Virus record (IMG/VR): IMGVR_UViG_3300029923_000020
Coordinates: 1 to 59,414 of that record
DNA: 59,414 bases
Source: a virus
Strand: one strand, 5' to 3'
Positions 1 through 9,282 of the stretch are shown piece by piece. Below the pieces are notes generated by a model. That model saw nothing but the letters and a program-made list of their open reading frames with translations. It made no database searches and was not told where the DNA came from. The translations under genes were made by a program, and so were the position numbers. Every line of letters begins with the position of its first letter. The first letter of the stretch is position 1.

Positions 1-930
1 CGCCGGGTTGCTGGTGAAACCGATCTTGAACGAGCCGTCCCAGACGCCCGTGTATACGCGCGTTTCTGGGTCATAGTTCGAAGGCACGCGGACATACAGG
101 CCGTCGATTAGGTAGGCGCGGGTGGGCAAGCTGGAGAACTGCTCTGCCGTCACCTTCACGCCGCACATCACCGAGTTCGGGTAATACAGGCGCTCGTTGA
201 TGATTTCGTAGTAAGAGTCGAGATATGTGTCGTTCGTCAGCAGCGAACTGGTTGAATCTGGCGTCAACCTAGTCATGCGGAGCTTGTAAGATGTTGCTGG
301 TTTCGGCAGGGTGAACAGATGCTCGCGCTGGTATTTGGATCGCGACTTATCATTGATCACAACCACCGTGCCGCCGGCTGCGTCAACCGCTACGGGGATG
401 AATGGCCCATTGTCGGTGGATAGCGAGAACATGTATTGAACTTCGGTGCCGGTGATGTCCCCAGTCTCGCTATCCTGACGCGAAAGCGAAGGCAAACTGA
501 CGATCACGCGGACCTGATCGGCGTCTGTATCGTTGATGGTCATCGTCTGCGGTGTCGATTGCTTGACTTGAACGCTGACGTTGTAAGGCGTGGTCACGTC
601 AGGGAAGCCCTGAATGACGTCTTGATCTTGACGCCCGTCGCGGAACTCCCATTCGAAGCCGGAGAAGTTCTCACCGCCGTCCGGGTTCGCTAAAGGCGTG
701 CCGTCCAGAATGATAGACGACTCACCAGACTTAGGGTCGGTCGACGTCATGCCCACCAGACCTTTCACCTGGCCTTCGCAAATCAAGTCCAGAATCGAAA
801 GCATCGCTTTCGACTGGATTGTGTCCGGGTCAGTTACCGGCGTTCTCGCGCCGGTCGACTTGCTACTGCCACCGCCGGCGCCCAGCGTGATTCTTGCCAT
901 GGCCTTTTTTGGAAAAGGAGCTTCTTTCAT
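1..930 (-). CDS. J: Tail tip / host specificity protein J (partial, N-terminal part)
   Basis: The first ~310 residues of a lambda gpJ-like central tail tip protein, which forms the distal tail tip and contacts the host receptor; the C-terminus lies beyond position 1. The translated segment follows lambda J closely, including YYEIINERLYYPNS and VPSNYDPETRVYTGVWDG, the conserved stretch before the fibronectin-like region. I chose the ATG at 930, five bases after GGGA and just past the stop of the upstream I gene. An in-frame ATG at 900 is possible but its AAGG lies too close. It is the last gene of the M-L-K-I-J block. Family assignment is secure; receptor specificity cannot be read because that part is missing. 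Confidence 0.93.
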   Translation of the reverse strand, partial: MKEAPFPKKAMARITLGAGGGSSKSTGARTPVTDPDTIQSKAMLSILDLICEGQVKGLVGMTSTDPKSGESSIILDGTPLANPDGGENFSGFEWEFRDGRQDQDVIQGFPDVTTPYNVSVQVKQSTPQTMTINDTDADQVRVIVSLPSLSRQDSETGDITGTEVQYMFSLSTDNGPFIPVAVDAAGGTVVVINDKSRSKYQREHLFTLPKPATSYKLRMTRLTPDSTSSLLTNDTYLDSYYEIINERLYYPNSVMCGVKVTAEQFSSLPTRAYLIDGLYVRVPSNYDPETRVYTGVWDGSFKIGFTSNPA

Positions 931-932
931 GA

Positions 933-1508
933 TTATCCCATCAGTTGGTCAATGGACACGGAGGCACTTACAGCTTGGCTACCAACGAGGCAGCGGCCGT
1001 AAACAAGAGGGACTGGAACGCCTTGAGCCGTGGTGTTTACCGGCCCGTTGAAGTAGTAGGAGGTGCCATCGTCGCTGGTGTTGTTGTTCGCCTTTGGGCG
1101 TGGGGACAACATTTCGACCAGACCCCCAATCAGCATGCTCACACCCATGGGGGTTAGATATGCGTTACCGGTCATAAGCCCAACCACGATCAGCACAACG
1201 CCGATCACGATGCGTAAGGTGGCTGATCGGCCTTCGGTGATGGGGGTAAATCGAATCACTGCTGGGGCTTCGTCACGGGCAAGAAGGTAAGCGTCCTCGC
1301 TCAATGTAACCTTCTTGCCGCGACGATCTGTCATGGTCACGCGGTATTTGGCGTATTTAGCCTTGTTGTTGCGAATCCACCCGGTGATCCCGGGCTTGTT
1401 CGCTTCAATCATGCTTAGCGCTTGGGTGGGGGTGGACACCGCAAGGCGCCATTCCCTTCCGAAGAGCCTGCCCATCGGTCCGTCAAGAATTACCTGTGTC
1501 AATGCCAT
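933..1508 (-). CDS. I: Tail assembly protein I
   Basis: A 191-residue homologue of lambda gpI, needed to assemble the tail tip but probably absent from the finished virion (known for the family). Two hydrophobic glycine-rich stretches (about residues 98-135) and a C-terminal segment containing VPVPLVYGR, typical of this family, are visible. The start overlaps the end of the K gene by 26 bases and the stop sits two bases before the J start, so translation is probably coupled. Length and gene order match lambdoid tails. Confidence 0.88.
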   Translation of the reverse strand: MALTQVILDGPMGRLFGREWRLAVSTPTQALSMIEANKPGITGWIRNNKAKYAKYRVTMTDRRGKKVTLSEDAYLLARDEAPAVIRFTPITEGRSATLRIVIGVVLIVVGLMTGNAYLTPMGVSMLIGGLVEMLSPRPKANNNTSDDGTSYYFNGPVNTTAQGVPVPLVYGRCLVGSQAVSASVSIDQLMG

Positions 1509-2265
1509 TTGGAACCTCGGGATGCCGAAGCATCGCTACTGTGTGCTTGTGCCAGTAGCCCCCGTAAATGGTGCGACTGGATAATCTGTTCTCGCAATGG
1601 TGAAGAATCATATCGTCGCCAATGTAAATTGCAACATGGTTGGCTACGGTTCCGCCTGTCTGAATCAGCAGAACGTCACCCTTTCTTGGCTGTGCATCAT
1701 ACACGCGTTCGAAGCCAAGTTCAGTGTAGTTCTGCTCGATCACCGGCACCGGCACGTCAAGCTCCCAGAAGCGCGTGTCGCGGCAGTTGCGACAAACAGC
1801 CAGGTCGATGCTGTATTCGCCCTTGTAATAATCGCGCAACAGCGAGTAGCAATCGACCAGACCATAGTGATACGGCCGGCCAACATATTCCATCATGAAG
1901 CCGCTCGGCTCCATCAGCGACGTGTCGGAAAAGAGGAACCCTTCCTCATCGCTCTTGGTGATCGCGTTGATGAACCATGGCAGCTCCATGCTTTCGCATT
2001 CTACGCGGTCAAAGTCCGATGGCTGATTGGTCTTGTCCGGGTGCGAGTGCCAGACGGCGATGATTTCCCCCACGTCGGCACAGCGCTGGTATTCGTTTTC
2101 GTCGATGCGAAATTGAGTGTGTGGCTTTTCGGCGCTGTTCTTGCAAGCCATGAAGCTCTGCTTCTTGCCGACCGCGACGATATAGCCACAAGCCTCTTCA
2201 GGATAGCGAGCTTCTGCTTCCTCTCGAAACGCCTTCAATAGCGCAGCATTCTGCTTAGCCTTCAT
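1483..2265 (-). CDS. K: Tail tip assembly protein K (JAMM peptidase + NlpC/P60)
   Basis: A 260-residue two-domain protein like lambda gpK. The N-terminal half is a JAMM/MPN metalloprotease: EEACGYI supplies the glutamate and HSHPDKTNQPSDFD the H-x-H...S..D zinc motif. The C-terminal half is NlpC/P60-like, with the catalytic cysteine in YGLVDCYSLLRDYY and the histidine in HVAIYIGDD. The family processes tail tip proteins and may cut peptidoglycan during entry. The reading frame stays open upstream to 2421, but I start at the ATG at 2265 because CAGGAG lies ahead of it and the extension has no family similarity. It overlaps L by 11 bases. Confidence 0.9.
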   Translation of the reverse strand: MKAKQNAALLKAFREEAEARYPEEACGYIVAVGKKQSFMACKNSAEKPHTQFRIDENEYQRCADVGEIIAVWHSHPDKTNQPSDFDRVECESMELPWFINAITKSDEEGFLFSDTSLMEPSGFMMEYVGRPYHYGLVDCYSLLRDYYKGEYSIDLAVCRNCRDTRFWELDVPVPVIEQNYTELGFERVYDAQPRKGDVLLIQTGGTVANHVAIYIGDDMILHHCENRLSSRTIYGGYWHKHTVAMLRHPEVPNGIDTGNS

Positions 2266-2950
2266 ATCGTGTTGCTCCTGGGAAGCCGCCATAAGGCAGC
2301 GGGTTTTTACCGAAGCGCGCGCGGCAGCTCGAAAGCCTCTTCGCGCACGAATCGTCAATTGGTTGACACGGCTGGTCGAAGCGGTCGAACGCGGTGCCGG
2401 TGTAGCCACACTCCGACCCACGGTATCGCCACGAGCATGCCGACTTGAGAACTTGCCGATACGGTAGCTGGATGCCCATCAGGTCGAACACGGACGCAAG
2501 CTCGAATTGCAGCGAGTAGCGGTCCTCGGACACCTTCTGGTCGATGAACCAGGAGTCGTCGTCCGCGTGTTGCGTCGGGTCTGCATCCGGGTTCACGCCG
2601 TTCGGGTAATTCACCGCGTCAAGGAACTTCGCGAAAGTCCGCTTGCGAATGACCATGCAGCCGAGAAGGTCGTCGTTTGCCGAGACCTCCCCGCTGAACA
2701 GTCCGTTCGTGTTCGCTACGGTGATTTTTGGGCGCGGCAAAGCGCCCTGGGTGCTTAGGTCAAAACCTGAACACTCAATGGGCCAGGGCTGGTATTCCTG
2801 CCCCTGCCAGACAACCGGCCCATTGAGCTGATTGGTTCCGGCGTGAAAATAGAGCTGACCGCCGCTGGTTGTGCTGCTCAAGTCCAGCACGAACAGCTCA
2901 ATTAGCGAAGTTGGCGATAGGGACTGAATTTCCTCAGTGAATTTGCTCAT
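2255..2950 (-). CDS. L: Minor tail protein L (Fe-S cluster type)
   Basis: A 231-residue lambda gpL homologue, part of the tail tip complex between the tube and J. The C-terminal region carries cysteines in CSWRYRGSECGYTG, a further pair, and RLSSCRARFG, the pattern that binds a [4Fe-4S] cluster in lambda L. The N-terminus (residues 15-100) resembles the family's beta-sandwich. Its ATG overlaps the stop codon of M by one base, so the two are translated together. Confidence 0.9.
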   Translation of the reverse strand: MSKFTEEIQSLSPTSLIELFVLDLSSTTSGGQLYFHAGTNQLNGPVVWQGQEYQPWPIECSGFDLSTQGALPRPKITVANTNGLFSGEVSANDDLLGCMVIRKRTFAKFLDAVNYPNGVNPDADPTQHADDDSWFIDQKVSEDRYSLQFELASVFDLMGIQLPYRQVLKSACSWRYRGSECGYTGTAFDRFDQPCQPIDDSCAKRLSSCRARFGKNPLPYGGFPGATRYEG

Positions 2951-3288
2951 TATTCGAATACCTGCTCAAAAGTGGCCGTGACGGTGACTTCTCCCCGGTC
3001 TGACTTTGCGGTCCACTTACGCGCGACCACTGTCAGACTCTCTTCGAAAGGATTCGTCCAGAGGAAAGAGTCTTTCCCCTGATGGTCCTGAAGGAACAGG
3101 CGGATCGCCTGTCCCTCCCCTGACACGCGACCGCGTGTGAATGTTACGTTCCAGTTTTGACGATTGACGTTCAGCGAATCGGATGTCCTGGATTCATACC
3201 CGTCACCGTATTTCGTAACGTTGACCGCAGGTTCCTCGGACGCCTGACTTGCTACGTCCGGGAACCAACCAAATGTGCGCTTTGTCAT
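2950..3288 (-). CDS. M: Minor tail protein M
   Basis: A 112-residue lambda gpM-like protein, the tail tip component that connects L to the tube. The RTFGWFPD start, the YGDGYESR motif and the NPFEES region are characteristic. It follows the tape measure gene after nine bases and precedes L with a one-base overlap, the order expected for a lambdoid tail. Confidence 0.88.
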   Translation of the reverse strand: MTKRTFGWFPDVASQASEEPAVNVTKYGDGYESRTSDSLNVNRQNWNVTFTRGRVSGEGQAIRLFLQDHQGKDSFLWTNPFEESLTVVARKWTAKSDRGEVTVTATFEQVFE

Positions 3289-3297
3289 GCTGACTCC

Positions 3298-6200
3298 TTA
3301 CTTGCGCTTGTCGAGTAGACCGTTAGGGCGGCTTTCGTATGCCAGAACTTCACGGACCACGCCTTTGATTTTCGTAGCCAGTTCTTGCCCGGTTGCACGA
3401 TCATCGTCTTTCCCGCTTGCGGATTGCTGCTCGCCGCCGGACTTGTCGATGTTGATCGTGATCACCACCTGCTGACCGCCTGATTTCTCAGTAGACGTGT
3501 TCGTGCCGCTGCCAGAAAAGCTCACTGGGATACTACGGCCATCTGGAAGAGGAACATACGCCTCATTCATCTTGCCTTCACCAAAAAGCGCGAGCTGCGG
3601 GCTATTCGCTACGCCGCCGTTCGAGTAAGCCTTCAGTGGCAGCGCACCCAGGCCAGACATGATACCGCCGTTCGCGAAACCGAACACCGAACTTTGTCCA
3701 ACGGCCTGCTGACCCAAGCCCATACCGACGCCGGTCCCGCTTGTCACGCCGCTGGTTGCCGTTGCTGCGCCGCCATAGCTACCGGCGTATGCAGAAAGTC
3801 CCATCTGCGCGATACCACCAATCAGACTTGCTGTGCTGCTACCTGTTTGGGTCGCAGCCATCGCGAGAAGTGCGGATGTAGCCATTTGAACAGCCATCGC
3901 GAAAGTGGTTGTTGATGTTGCGGCCGACGCGTCTGCGCTTCCGCTGATTGCAGACTGAACCGCAGTTTTCGCAAGACCGGTTGTTGCTGCGCCAGCACCG
4001 TCAGTAGCCAGACCTTTGACAGCGTCTGTGGTCTTGTCGGTCATCGCAGCCAACTTATCCAGGCCGAAGTATTTGGCAGCTTCGTTGATGCCACCTTTCA
4101 CAGCAGAACCGGCGCTCGACAGGCCGTTACCGATAGCGGACATGATGCCGCCGCCGCCAGCTACACCGCTTGCCGCGCTACCAGCCGCGCTGCCCGCTTG
4201 CGAGCCGGGTGTTGTCTGCTTGGAACTCAAGCCACTGAGCATATTGGTCAAACCGTCCAGCATTGAAGACATCGGTTTAGCCAACGCCTCCTTCAGCTTC
4301 ATATCCAACAGGTCTTTCAACATGCCGGCCACGAAAGACTTGAACGACACAGTGCCGCCTGTCAGCCAGGTAGACAGTTGACTGACGAACCCATTACCCC
4401 AGCTTGCAGTCACTTCGTCCAGCTTGTCGAAGCTGTTTTCCCACTCTTGCTGCATCTTCGCGATTGCGCCGCGTTGTGCATACTCTCGGGCGTTCGCTTG
4501 AACCTTCATGTGTTCGGTGAAGTTTGTTTCAGCGCGGGTCCGCGCTGCGTTGAACTCGTCGTCCAGAACGGTGAGTTTCGCTACTCGGTCTTCCTCGCTA
4601 ATCTCCAAAGTCATAACGCCAGCGCGAGCCGCGTCATAGTTCTTTTTCATTTCGGCGAGGCGGGCGTTGTAGGTCTCCAAGTCCTTCTGGGCCTTGGTGT
4701 CGAACTGAGCACCTACGCGCGCTTTGGTGTTGTAGATCATGCTGTTTTGCGTTTCGCGGTCGCCTTCCTTGAAGTCGCCGGTGAAGTTCACCAAGTCGGA
4801 GCGCGAACGCTCGAACAGGGCTTCGTTCTTCTTGGCGTTCCAGGCTTGGAACTCTTTGGTGCCATTTTTCAGGCGCTCTTCAGTCCGGGCGAGTTCGCGT
4901 TGCAGGCCAGACATTTCGCGGGTCTGTTTGGCGGTGTCGTCGGTGCCGCGCTCCATTGCTGTGTTCGCGTCTTCCCGTGCTGCGGAAATGCGCTCGTTCG
5001 CGTAGGTCAGTGCTTTGAGCTGTTCTTCCTGTTGCAGCATCGCGGCGCGGGTAGTCACCCAGTCGTCGACGCTACCGGACGCACCAGCGGATTTCCAATC
5101 CAGACCACCACCGGCAGCTTGGAATGGGCGCTTGTTCGAGTCGTGGTTAGGGTCGAAGTCGCCTGCCTTCCATTTCTCGAAAAACTCTGTGCGCGCTTGC
5201 TCCAGCAGGTTGTCGGCTTTGCCGGTGATCTGGGCGGTGATCCGCATAGCGGTCACTTCCTGCTTACTGGTCACTTCTGCAAGGGACCGGGCAAACTGGT
5301 CGCGGTCAGCGCGCGGGGCTTTCTTGGCCGGCGCATCAGGCAACTCATACGGCGTGCCGTTGGTGTTTACCGACGCTTTCGGGTCTTGGTGCGTGAAACC
5401 ATTACCGGCGATCAGGTCTTGCAGGTCTTTTTGCGCTTTAGCAGCATCTGCTTCAGCTTTTACCTTCGCATCTTCCTGGGACTTTTTCTCTGCATCGCTT
5501 TTCGCAGTGGCGTCTTTCTGGTTTTGCTCGTTCGCTTTGAGCTTCGCATCCCAGGCTGCTTGTTCTGCTGCGCCTTCGTCTTCGATTTGCTTGATGCGTG
5601 CGGCGCCTTCCGCGTTGGAGTCTTCACCCATGCGGAACACGTTGCGGAACTTGACAGCCCACAGCTCGGCCTTGTTCATCATGCCGGCCATCCAGTGATC
5701 CATCCAATCACCGATGCTTGCGAAGCCCACTTCGAACGAGAGAACCAGGGTGGTCAAGTCCCAGGCGAGAAGCAGCCAGCCGACGTATGGGATCATTCGC
5801 AGGAACACGGCGCCCAAGACCTTCGCTACGGTCGTGATGGTCACGCCGAGGCCCAGGAAGCGTCCAGCCAGACCGGCAAGGCTTGCGCCCCACGACATGA
5901 TTGGGGCGAGCATTGCAGCCATGGTTGCGCGGAACCCAGTAGCCGCCACGGCCATACCAGCCATACGCGCTGAGAGAGCCGTAGCGCTCGATGCGACGGT
6001 TCCCGTCATCAGAGCACCCAAACCACCCAGAACACTCCCTAGCAGCCGCAGGGGAGCTAGAGCGACCGTGCCGATGAGCGAGAGAGCGCGGCTGAAGATA
6101 CCAACCTTCGCTGCTGCACCAGCACCGGCTTCACCGGCGCCCATGATCAACGTCTTCACGCCGCTGAACAGGCCGAACATTTTGACTGCGCCGGCCAGCG

Positions 6201-8547
6201 ACAGCGCCATACCGCCGACGGCACCGCCGATCATCGCGATCTGCGTAACCATCGGGTTATTCGCCCCGAAGTCCTGCATTTTGTTGACGATCTTGGTGAT
6301 CCAGCCAAAGAAGCTGGTCATCAGCGGCAGAACTGTCGTGCCCAGGGTCACCTTGAGGTTCGCCATTGCAGCGTCGAAGTTCTTCACCTGTTGCTCGTAT
6401 GTGTCCATACGGAGTTTTTTCAGGTCGTCTACACCGGCAGCGCCTTTGATCATGCCGCTCTGGTGGTCGACCCGCTCCTGCATACGCGGGTCAGCGATGG
6501 TGGTCAGCAGTTGGGAAGCCGTGGTCGTGGTGCCGTTACGGGTAGCCCACTTGCTCAATGCCGCACGTTGCGCTTCCGGGTCGTTGACGTCGGAGTCGCC
6601 GAAATACTTCTTGCGGTTCACTTCGTTGCTGATCGTGCCCAGAACCGTAGCCATCATTTCCCGGACGGCCGTTACCGGGTCGGTGTTGAACAGTTCGGCG
6701 TTTTTGAAGCCAGCCTTCTTGGCTTGCGACATGATCTTTTTGAGCGAGTTGTCTTTCGGCGTTGCGTCTCTCTGGGAGCCGTCAGCGGTGCCGCCGCCGT
6801 CGATAGCGTCGGTGTTCAGAATGCCAGACTCTGCCGCTTGCGAGACCATTTCATTCGACATGGTTTTGCCGTTCGCGTAAGCCTGAAGCATTTTGAACAT
6901 GGTGCCCACGGTAGACACGCCGCCAGCACCACCGCCGCCAGCACCACCGGACACTTTCATCTGGTCGAGCAAAGCAACGCTGTTGATGATGCCGTTATCG
7001 GACAGTTGAGCGGCGCCGCCTGGGCCGATACGGCGCAGCAGCGTCTCGACGTCCGGGATGTCGATCTTGTTACCGGTCGCAGACATGATCTTCTGCAACA
7101 TTTCCATCGTTGCTTTGGTCTTCTCAGGGTTGTATTGCACCTGACGTGCTTCAGCAACACCGTAGAGGTTCCGAATGTAGTTCTCGAACGAGTCCTTGCC
7201 TTCGTCACCCGTGATGTATTGGATGTTTTGCGCGGTGTCGATTGCGGTCGGCAGCGTCTGGTTAATCTGACGCTGGTTCGTTGTTGCGAGACCACCCATC
7301 GCGCCGATTCGCGCGGTAGCTGCGTCGTTGAAGCTCAACCCCGGGTGTGTCTTGGAGTCGTATTTGCTCATGTAGTCGAACTGGGACTGCTCTTCTGGAC
7401 TCATCCCCATGGATTTTGCGCGAACGCCTGTCCGCTCGAACTCACCGGCCGAGTGAATGGACGCCTTCTCGCCCTGGGCGATTTTAGCCCCGGCGTAGAG
7501 CTGGGCGAGACCTTTCACCATTTCCATCTGTTGACGGGAGGTCTCAAGCTGTTCTTTTGCCTTGCTCGCGTTTTGACGCTGGGTGTTCAGGTATTCCTGG
7601 GCCCGGGCATTCTGACGCTGCAACGCCGCTTCGATCCGGCCTTCCAGACCGATGCGCTCGTTCAGCATACGGTTGATGCCAGAGATAGAGCTGATGTTGG
7701 TGTTCAGCTTCACGCCTTCCTGGCTGATGATGCTCAAGCCACGCTGAAGCGCTTCCACCTTCTGGTTCTGCAATGCAAGCTCACGCTGATACGCGGCGAG
7801 TTGAGGGCTGTTCGAGCCCATCATCCGGCCGTTGGTGTCGCGGCGGCTCTCTACGCGCTGTTGCAGAGCCATCTGCTTGGACTTTTCAGCACTCAGGGTC
7901 CGCTGGTATTCGCGTTCGGCTTTCACCAGACCATCGAGAGCTGCTTTCTTCGAAGCCAGGGTGCGGTTGTTGGTGTTGATTTCGTCGGCGGCTGCTTTCG
8001 CGTTTTCGTTCTTGCGCAGACCGGCGGCGAGCACGACTTGCTGCGCTACCTTCGCGTGGGCATCACCCAGGTTGCGCATTGCTCGCTCTTGGGCGCTCAA
8101 GCCGTTGACAGTTGCAGCCGACGTCGATGCCACTTCCTTCTGGCTTGCGGCGAGCTTGTTGTTCGCGGCGCTCGCCTTGTTCGTTTCAGTCGTTGCACCG
8201 TCCAGCAGGCGTGCGAGTTTCAGCACCACGCCATTCAGCAGTTCGGAGTTTCGACTAGCAGCTTCGGCCGAAGTGTTGAAGCTCGCCATGGACTTGCCTG
8301 CCGACGCGAACTGGCTTTCAAGTGCCTTGGAACTGGCTTGCAACGACTTCAGGTTGTTTGAAGTGAGGGAGACGTTTTTGCCCAGGGTTCCGATTTTGGT
8401 CTCGAAACCGTCCATGGCTTTTGTCGCTTGGCCGAACGCGGTGTTCAACCCCTTCACGCCGTCTCGCGCTTCCCTGCTCTTCACAGTAAAGCCCGCGTCG
8501 TCCAGCGTCAGTGTGACCTTGATGTTCCCGCCGACTGCGTTTGTCAT
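3298..8547 (-). CDS. H: Tail length tape measure protein
   Basis: A 1749-residue tape measure protein, the longest gene here. It sets tail length, fills the tube and is probably ejected into the host envelope (known for the family). The N-terminal ~350 residues are helical and coiled-coil rich. Residues about 750-930 hold several hydrophobic, glycine/alanine-rich segments that could span membranes. Residues 980-1030 are highly charged, and the C-terminal third has Gly/Ala/Ser-rich stretches typical of lambda H-type proteins. If the usual ~0.15 nm per residue holds, the tail would be around 260 nm (inference). The gene follows the frameshifted chaperone, as in lambda (G, GT, H). Confidence 0.95.
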   Translation of the reverse strand: MTNAVGGNIKVTLTLDDAGFTVKSREARDGVKGLNTAFGQATKAMDGFETKIGTLGKNVSLTSNNLKSLQASSKALESQFASAGKSMASFNTSAEAASRNSELLNGVVLKLARLLDGATTETNKASAANNKLAASQKEVASTSAATVNGLSAQERAMRNLGDAHAKVAQQVVLAAGLRKNENAKAAADEINTNNRTLASKKAALDGLVKAEREYQRTLSAEKSKQMALQQRVESRRDTNGRMMGSNSPQLAAYQRELALQNQKVEALQRGLSIISQEGVKLNTNISSISGINRMLNERIGLEGRIEAALQRQNARAQEYLNTQRQNASKAKEQLETSRQQMEMVKGLAQLYAGAKIAQGEKASIHSAGEFERTGVRAKSMGMSPEEQSQFDYMSKYDSKTHPGLSFNDAATARIGAMGGLATTNQRQINQTLPTAIDTAQNIQYITGDEGKDSFENYIRNLYGVAEARQVQYNPEKTKATMEMLQKIMSATGNKIDIPDVETLLRRIGPGGAAQLSDNGIINSVALLDQMKVSGGAGGGGAGGVSTVGTMFKMLQAYANGKTMSNEMVSQAAESGILNTDAIDGGGTADGSQRDATPKDNSLKKIMSQAKKAGFKNAELFNTDPVTAVREMMATVLGTISNEVNRKKYFGDSDVNDPEAQRAALSKWATRNGTTTTASQLLTTIADPRMQERVDHQSGMIKGAAGVDDLKKLRMDTYEQQVKNFDAAMANLKVTLGTTVLPLMTSFFGWITKIVNKMQDFGANNPMVTQIAMIGGAVGGMALSLAGAVKMFGLFSGVKTLIMGAGEAGAGAAAKVGIFSRALSLIGTVALAPLRLLGSVLGGLGALMTGTVASSATALSARMAGMAVAATGFRATMAAMLAPIMSWGASLAGLAGRFLGLGVTITTVAKVLGAVFLRMIPYVGWLLLAWDLTTLVLSFEVGFASIGDWMDHWMAGMMNKAELWAVKFRNVFRMGEDSNAEGAARIKQIEDEGAAEQAAWDAKLKANEQNQKDATAKSDAEKKSQEDAKVKAEADAAKAQKDLQDLIAGNGFTHQDPKASVNTNGTPYELPDAPAKKAPRADRDQFARSLAEVTSKQEVTAMRITAQITGKADNLLEQARTEFFEKWKAGDFDPNHDSNKRPFQAAGGGLDWKSAGASGSVDDWVTTRAAMLQQEEQLKALTYANERISAAREDANTAMERGTDDTAKQTREMSGLQRELARTEERLKNGTKEFQAWNAKKNEALFERSRSDLVNFTGDFKEGDRETQNSMIYNTKARVGAQFDTKAQKDLETYNARLAEMKKNYDAARAGVMTLEISEEDRVAKLTVLDDEFNAARTRAETNFTEHMKVQANAREYAQRGAIAKMQQEWENSFDKLDEVTASWGNGFVSQLSTWLTGGTVSFKSFVAGMLKDLLDMKLKEALAKPMSSMLDGLTNMLSGLSSKQTTPGSQAGSAAGSAASGVAGGGGIMSAIGNGLSSAGSAVKGGINEAAKYFGLDKLAAMTDKTTDAVKGLATDGAGAATTGLAKTAVQSAISGSADASAATSTTTFAMAVQMATSALLAMAATQTGSSTASLIGGIAQMGLSAYAGSYGGAATATSGVTSGTGVGMGLGQQAVGQSSVFGFANGGIMSGLGALPLKAYSNGGVANSPQLALFGEGKMNEAYVPLPDGRSIPVSFSGSGTNTSTEKSGGQQVVITINIDKSGGEQQSASGKDDDRATGQELATKIKGVVREVLAYESRPNGLLDKRK

Positions 8548-8563
8548 GGTGTTTCCTACGTGG

Positions 8564-8890
8564 CTATTGCATGGTTTTCAGTTGGTCAAATGCAGCCTGA
8601 TCGCGCTTTTCATAAAGGGGGCCGGTCTCTTCCAGAACCTGGATTGTGCCAAGTTCGATAACAAGCCTTTTTTGCAACTCCTGGCCGCTCTCTCCAGTTG
8701 TTGCGCTTGCGGCTACGTTCAGCGCCCGCATGTCACCTTGCGCCATGATTCTATCTACGTTGGCTGTAAAAAGCCAAAACCGCCGGATGGGCATTTCCAT
8801 CACGGCGGTCTGGGATAGTCCGTAAAAGTGAATCACTCGGCAAAAGTGGAAGCCGAAGTCGACTTCTTTTACTTGCGGGCGCGTGGGCGC
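8564..8890 (-). CDS. T: Tail assembly chaperone, frameshift extension (gpT-like)
   Basis: The -1 frame part of the tail assembly chaperone, read only after ribosomes slip out of the upstream G frame. The frame is open from a TGA near 8940 down to 8564. It has no good start of its own (GTG at 8836 without a clear Shine-Dalgarno), and residues before that GTG look coding (VKEVDFGFHFCRVIHFYG). After slippage at AAG (8892-8890) it adds 108 residues, giving a G-T fusion of about 217. In lambda the fusion recruits the tape measure protein and tube subunits and is absent from the virion. Confidence 0.8.
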   Translation of the reverse strand, partial: APTRPQVKEVDFGFHFCRVIHFYGLSQTAVMEMPIRRFWLFTANVDRIMAQGDMRALNVAASATTGESGQELQKRLVIELGTIQVLEETGPLYEKRDQAAFDQLKTMQ

Positions 8891-9216
8891 TTTGCACCTG
8901 GCACTACAGGCTCGGACGCATCCGGCACTGCTTCGACTTCATCACCGCGAACGAACGCGACAATGGTTTGCAGGTGACGCAGTGGAACTTTGTTCAGGGT
9001 GTCCCGGGAGACAGTCGGAACAGAACGGATGATCAGGCTCACAGCGCTTTCCACTTGGGCGGTCAAAGGCGCGTTGGTGCTTTGCAGCTCTTCAGCAGCC
9101 TTCGTGGTAGCGATGAAGTTATCGACGTTCATTTCCACCACTGGATGCTCAACACCGCCCAGAACGAGGGTGCGTTGATCGGAAGTCAGGGTGTCAATGT
9201 TCAGAATCTTGGTCAT
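8869..9216 (-). CDS. G: Tail assembly chaperone (gpG-like)
   Basis: A 115-residue protein in the position of lambda G, between the tail tube and tape measure genes. It is helical, with a basic tail (KRPRARK) encoded over the frameshift region. The family coats the tape measure protein during tail assembly; most product is G alone and a minor share is the longer G-T fusion. GGAGAC precedes the ATG. Assignment rests on position, size and the overlapping -1 frame extension. Confidence 0.8.
   Translation of the reverse strand: MTKILNIDTLTSDQRTLVLGGVEHPVVEMNVDNFIATTKAAEELQSTNAPLTAQVESAVSLIIRSVPTVSRDTLNKVPLRHLQTIVAFVRGDEVEAVPDASEPVVPGAKRPRARK
8890..8896 (-). promoter_or_regulatory. Probable -1 ribosomal frameshift site (G to G-T)
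   Basis: Read on the minus strand the bases are TGCAAAG, in frame as T GCA AAG. Slippage is confined to the 24 codons between a -1 frame TGA near 8940 and the G stop at 8869, and A-AAG is the only plausible slippery tetramer there. It is not a textbook X XXY YYZ heptamer, so efficiency may depend on the GC-rich sequence just downstream. Confidence 0.6.
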
Positions 9217-9235
9217 GGGTAAGTCTCCAGTTCAA

Positions 9236-9263
9236 ATTAAAAACCCGCCTGTTAGGGCGGGTT
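9236..9263 (-). terminator. Terminator after tail tube gene
   Basis: On the minus strand AACCCGCCC, a five-base loop and GGCGGGTT are followed by TTTAATTT. It lies 20 bases after the tail tube stop and would reduce read-through into the chaperone and tape measure genes, matching the high demand for tube subunits. Confidence 0.85.
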
Positions 9264-9282
9264 CGGTGAGGCGCTTGGGCTC

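Noticed and set aside
4378-8361. Long plus-strand open frames opposite the tape measure gene (531 and 656 codons)
   Set aside because: They are antisense shadows of a high-GC gene. They have Cys/Arg/Val-rich composition, no ribosome site and no family features.
8836-8836. Independent start of the T-like protein at GTG 8836
   Set aside because: No ribosome site, and conserved-looking coding sequence continues upstream in the same frame, which favours frameshifting.
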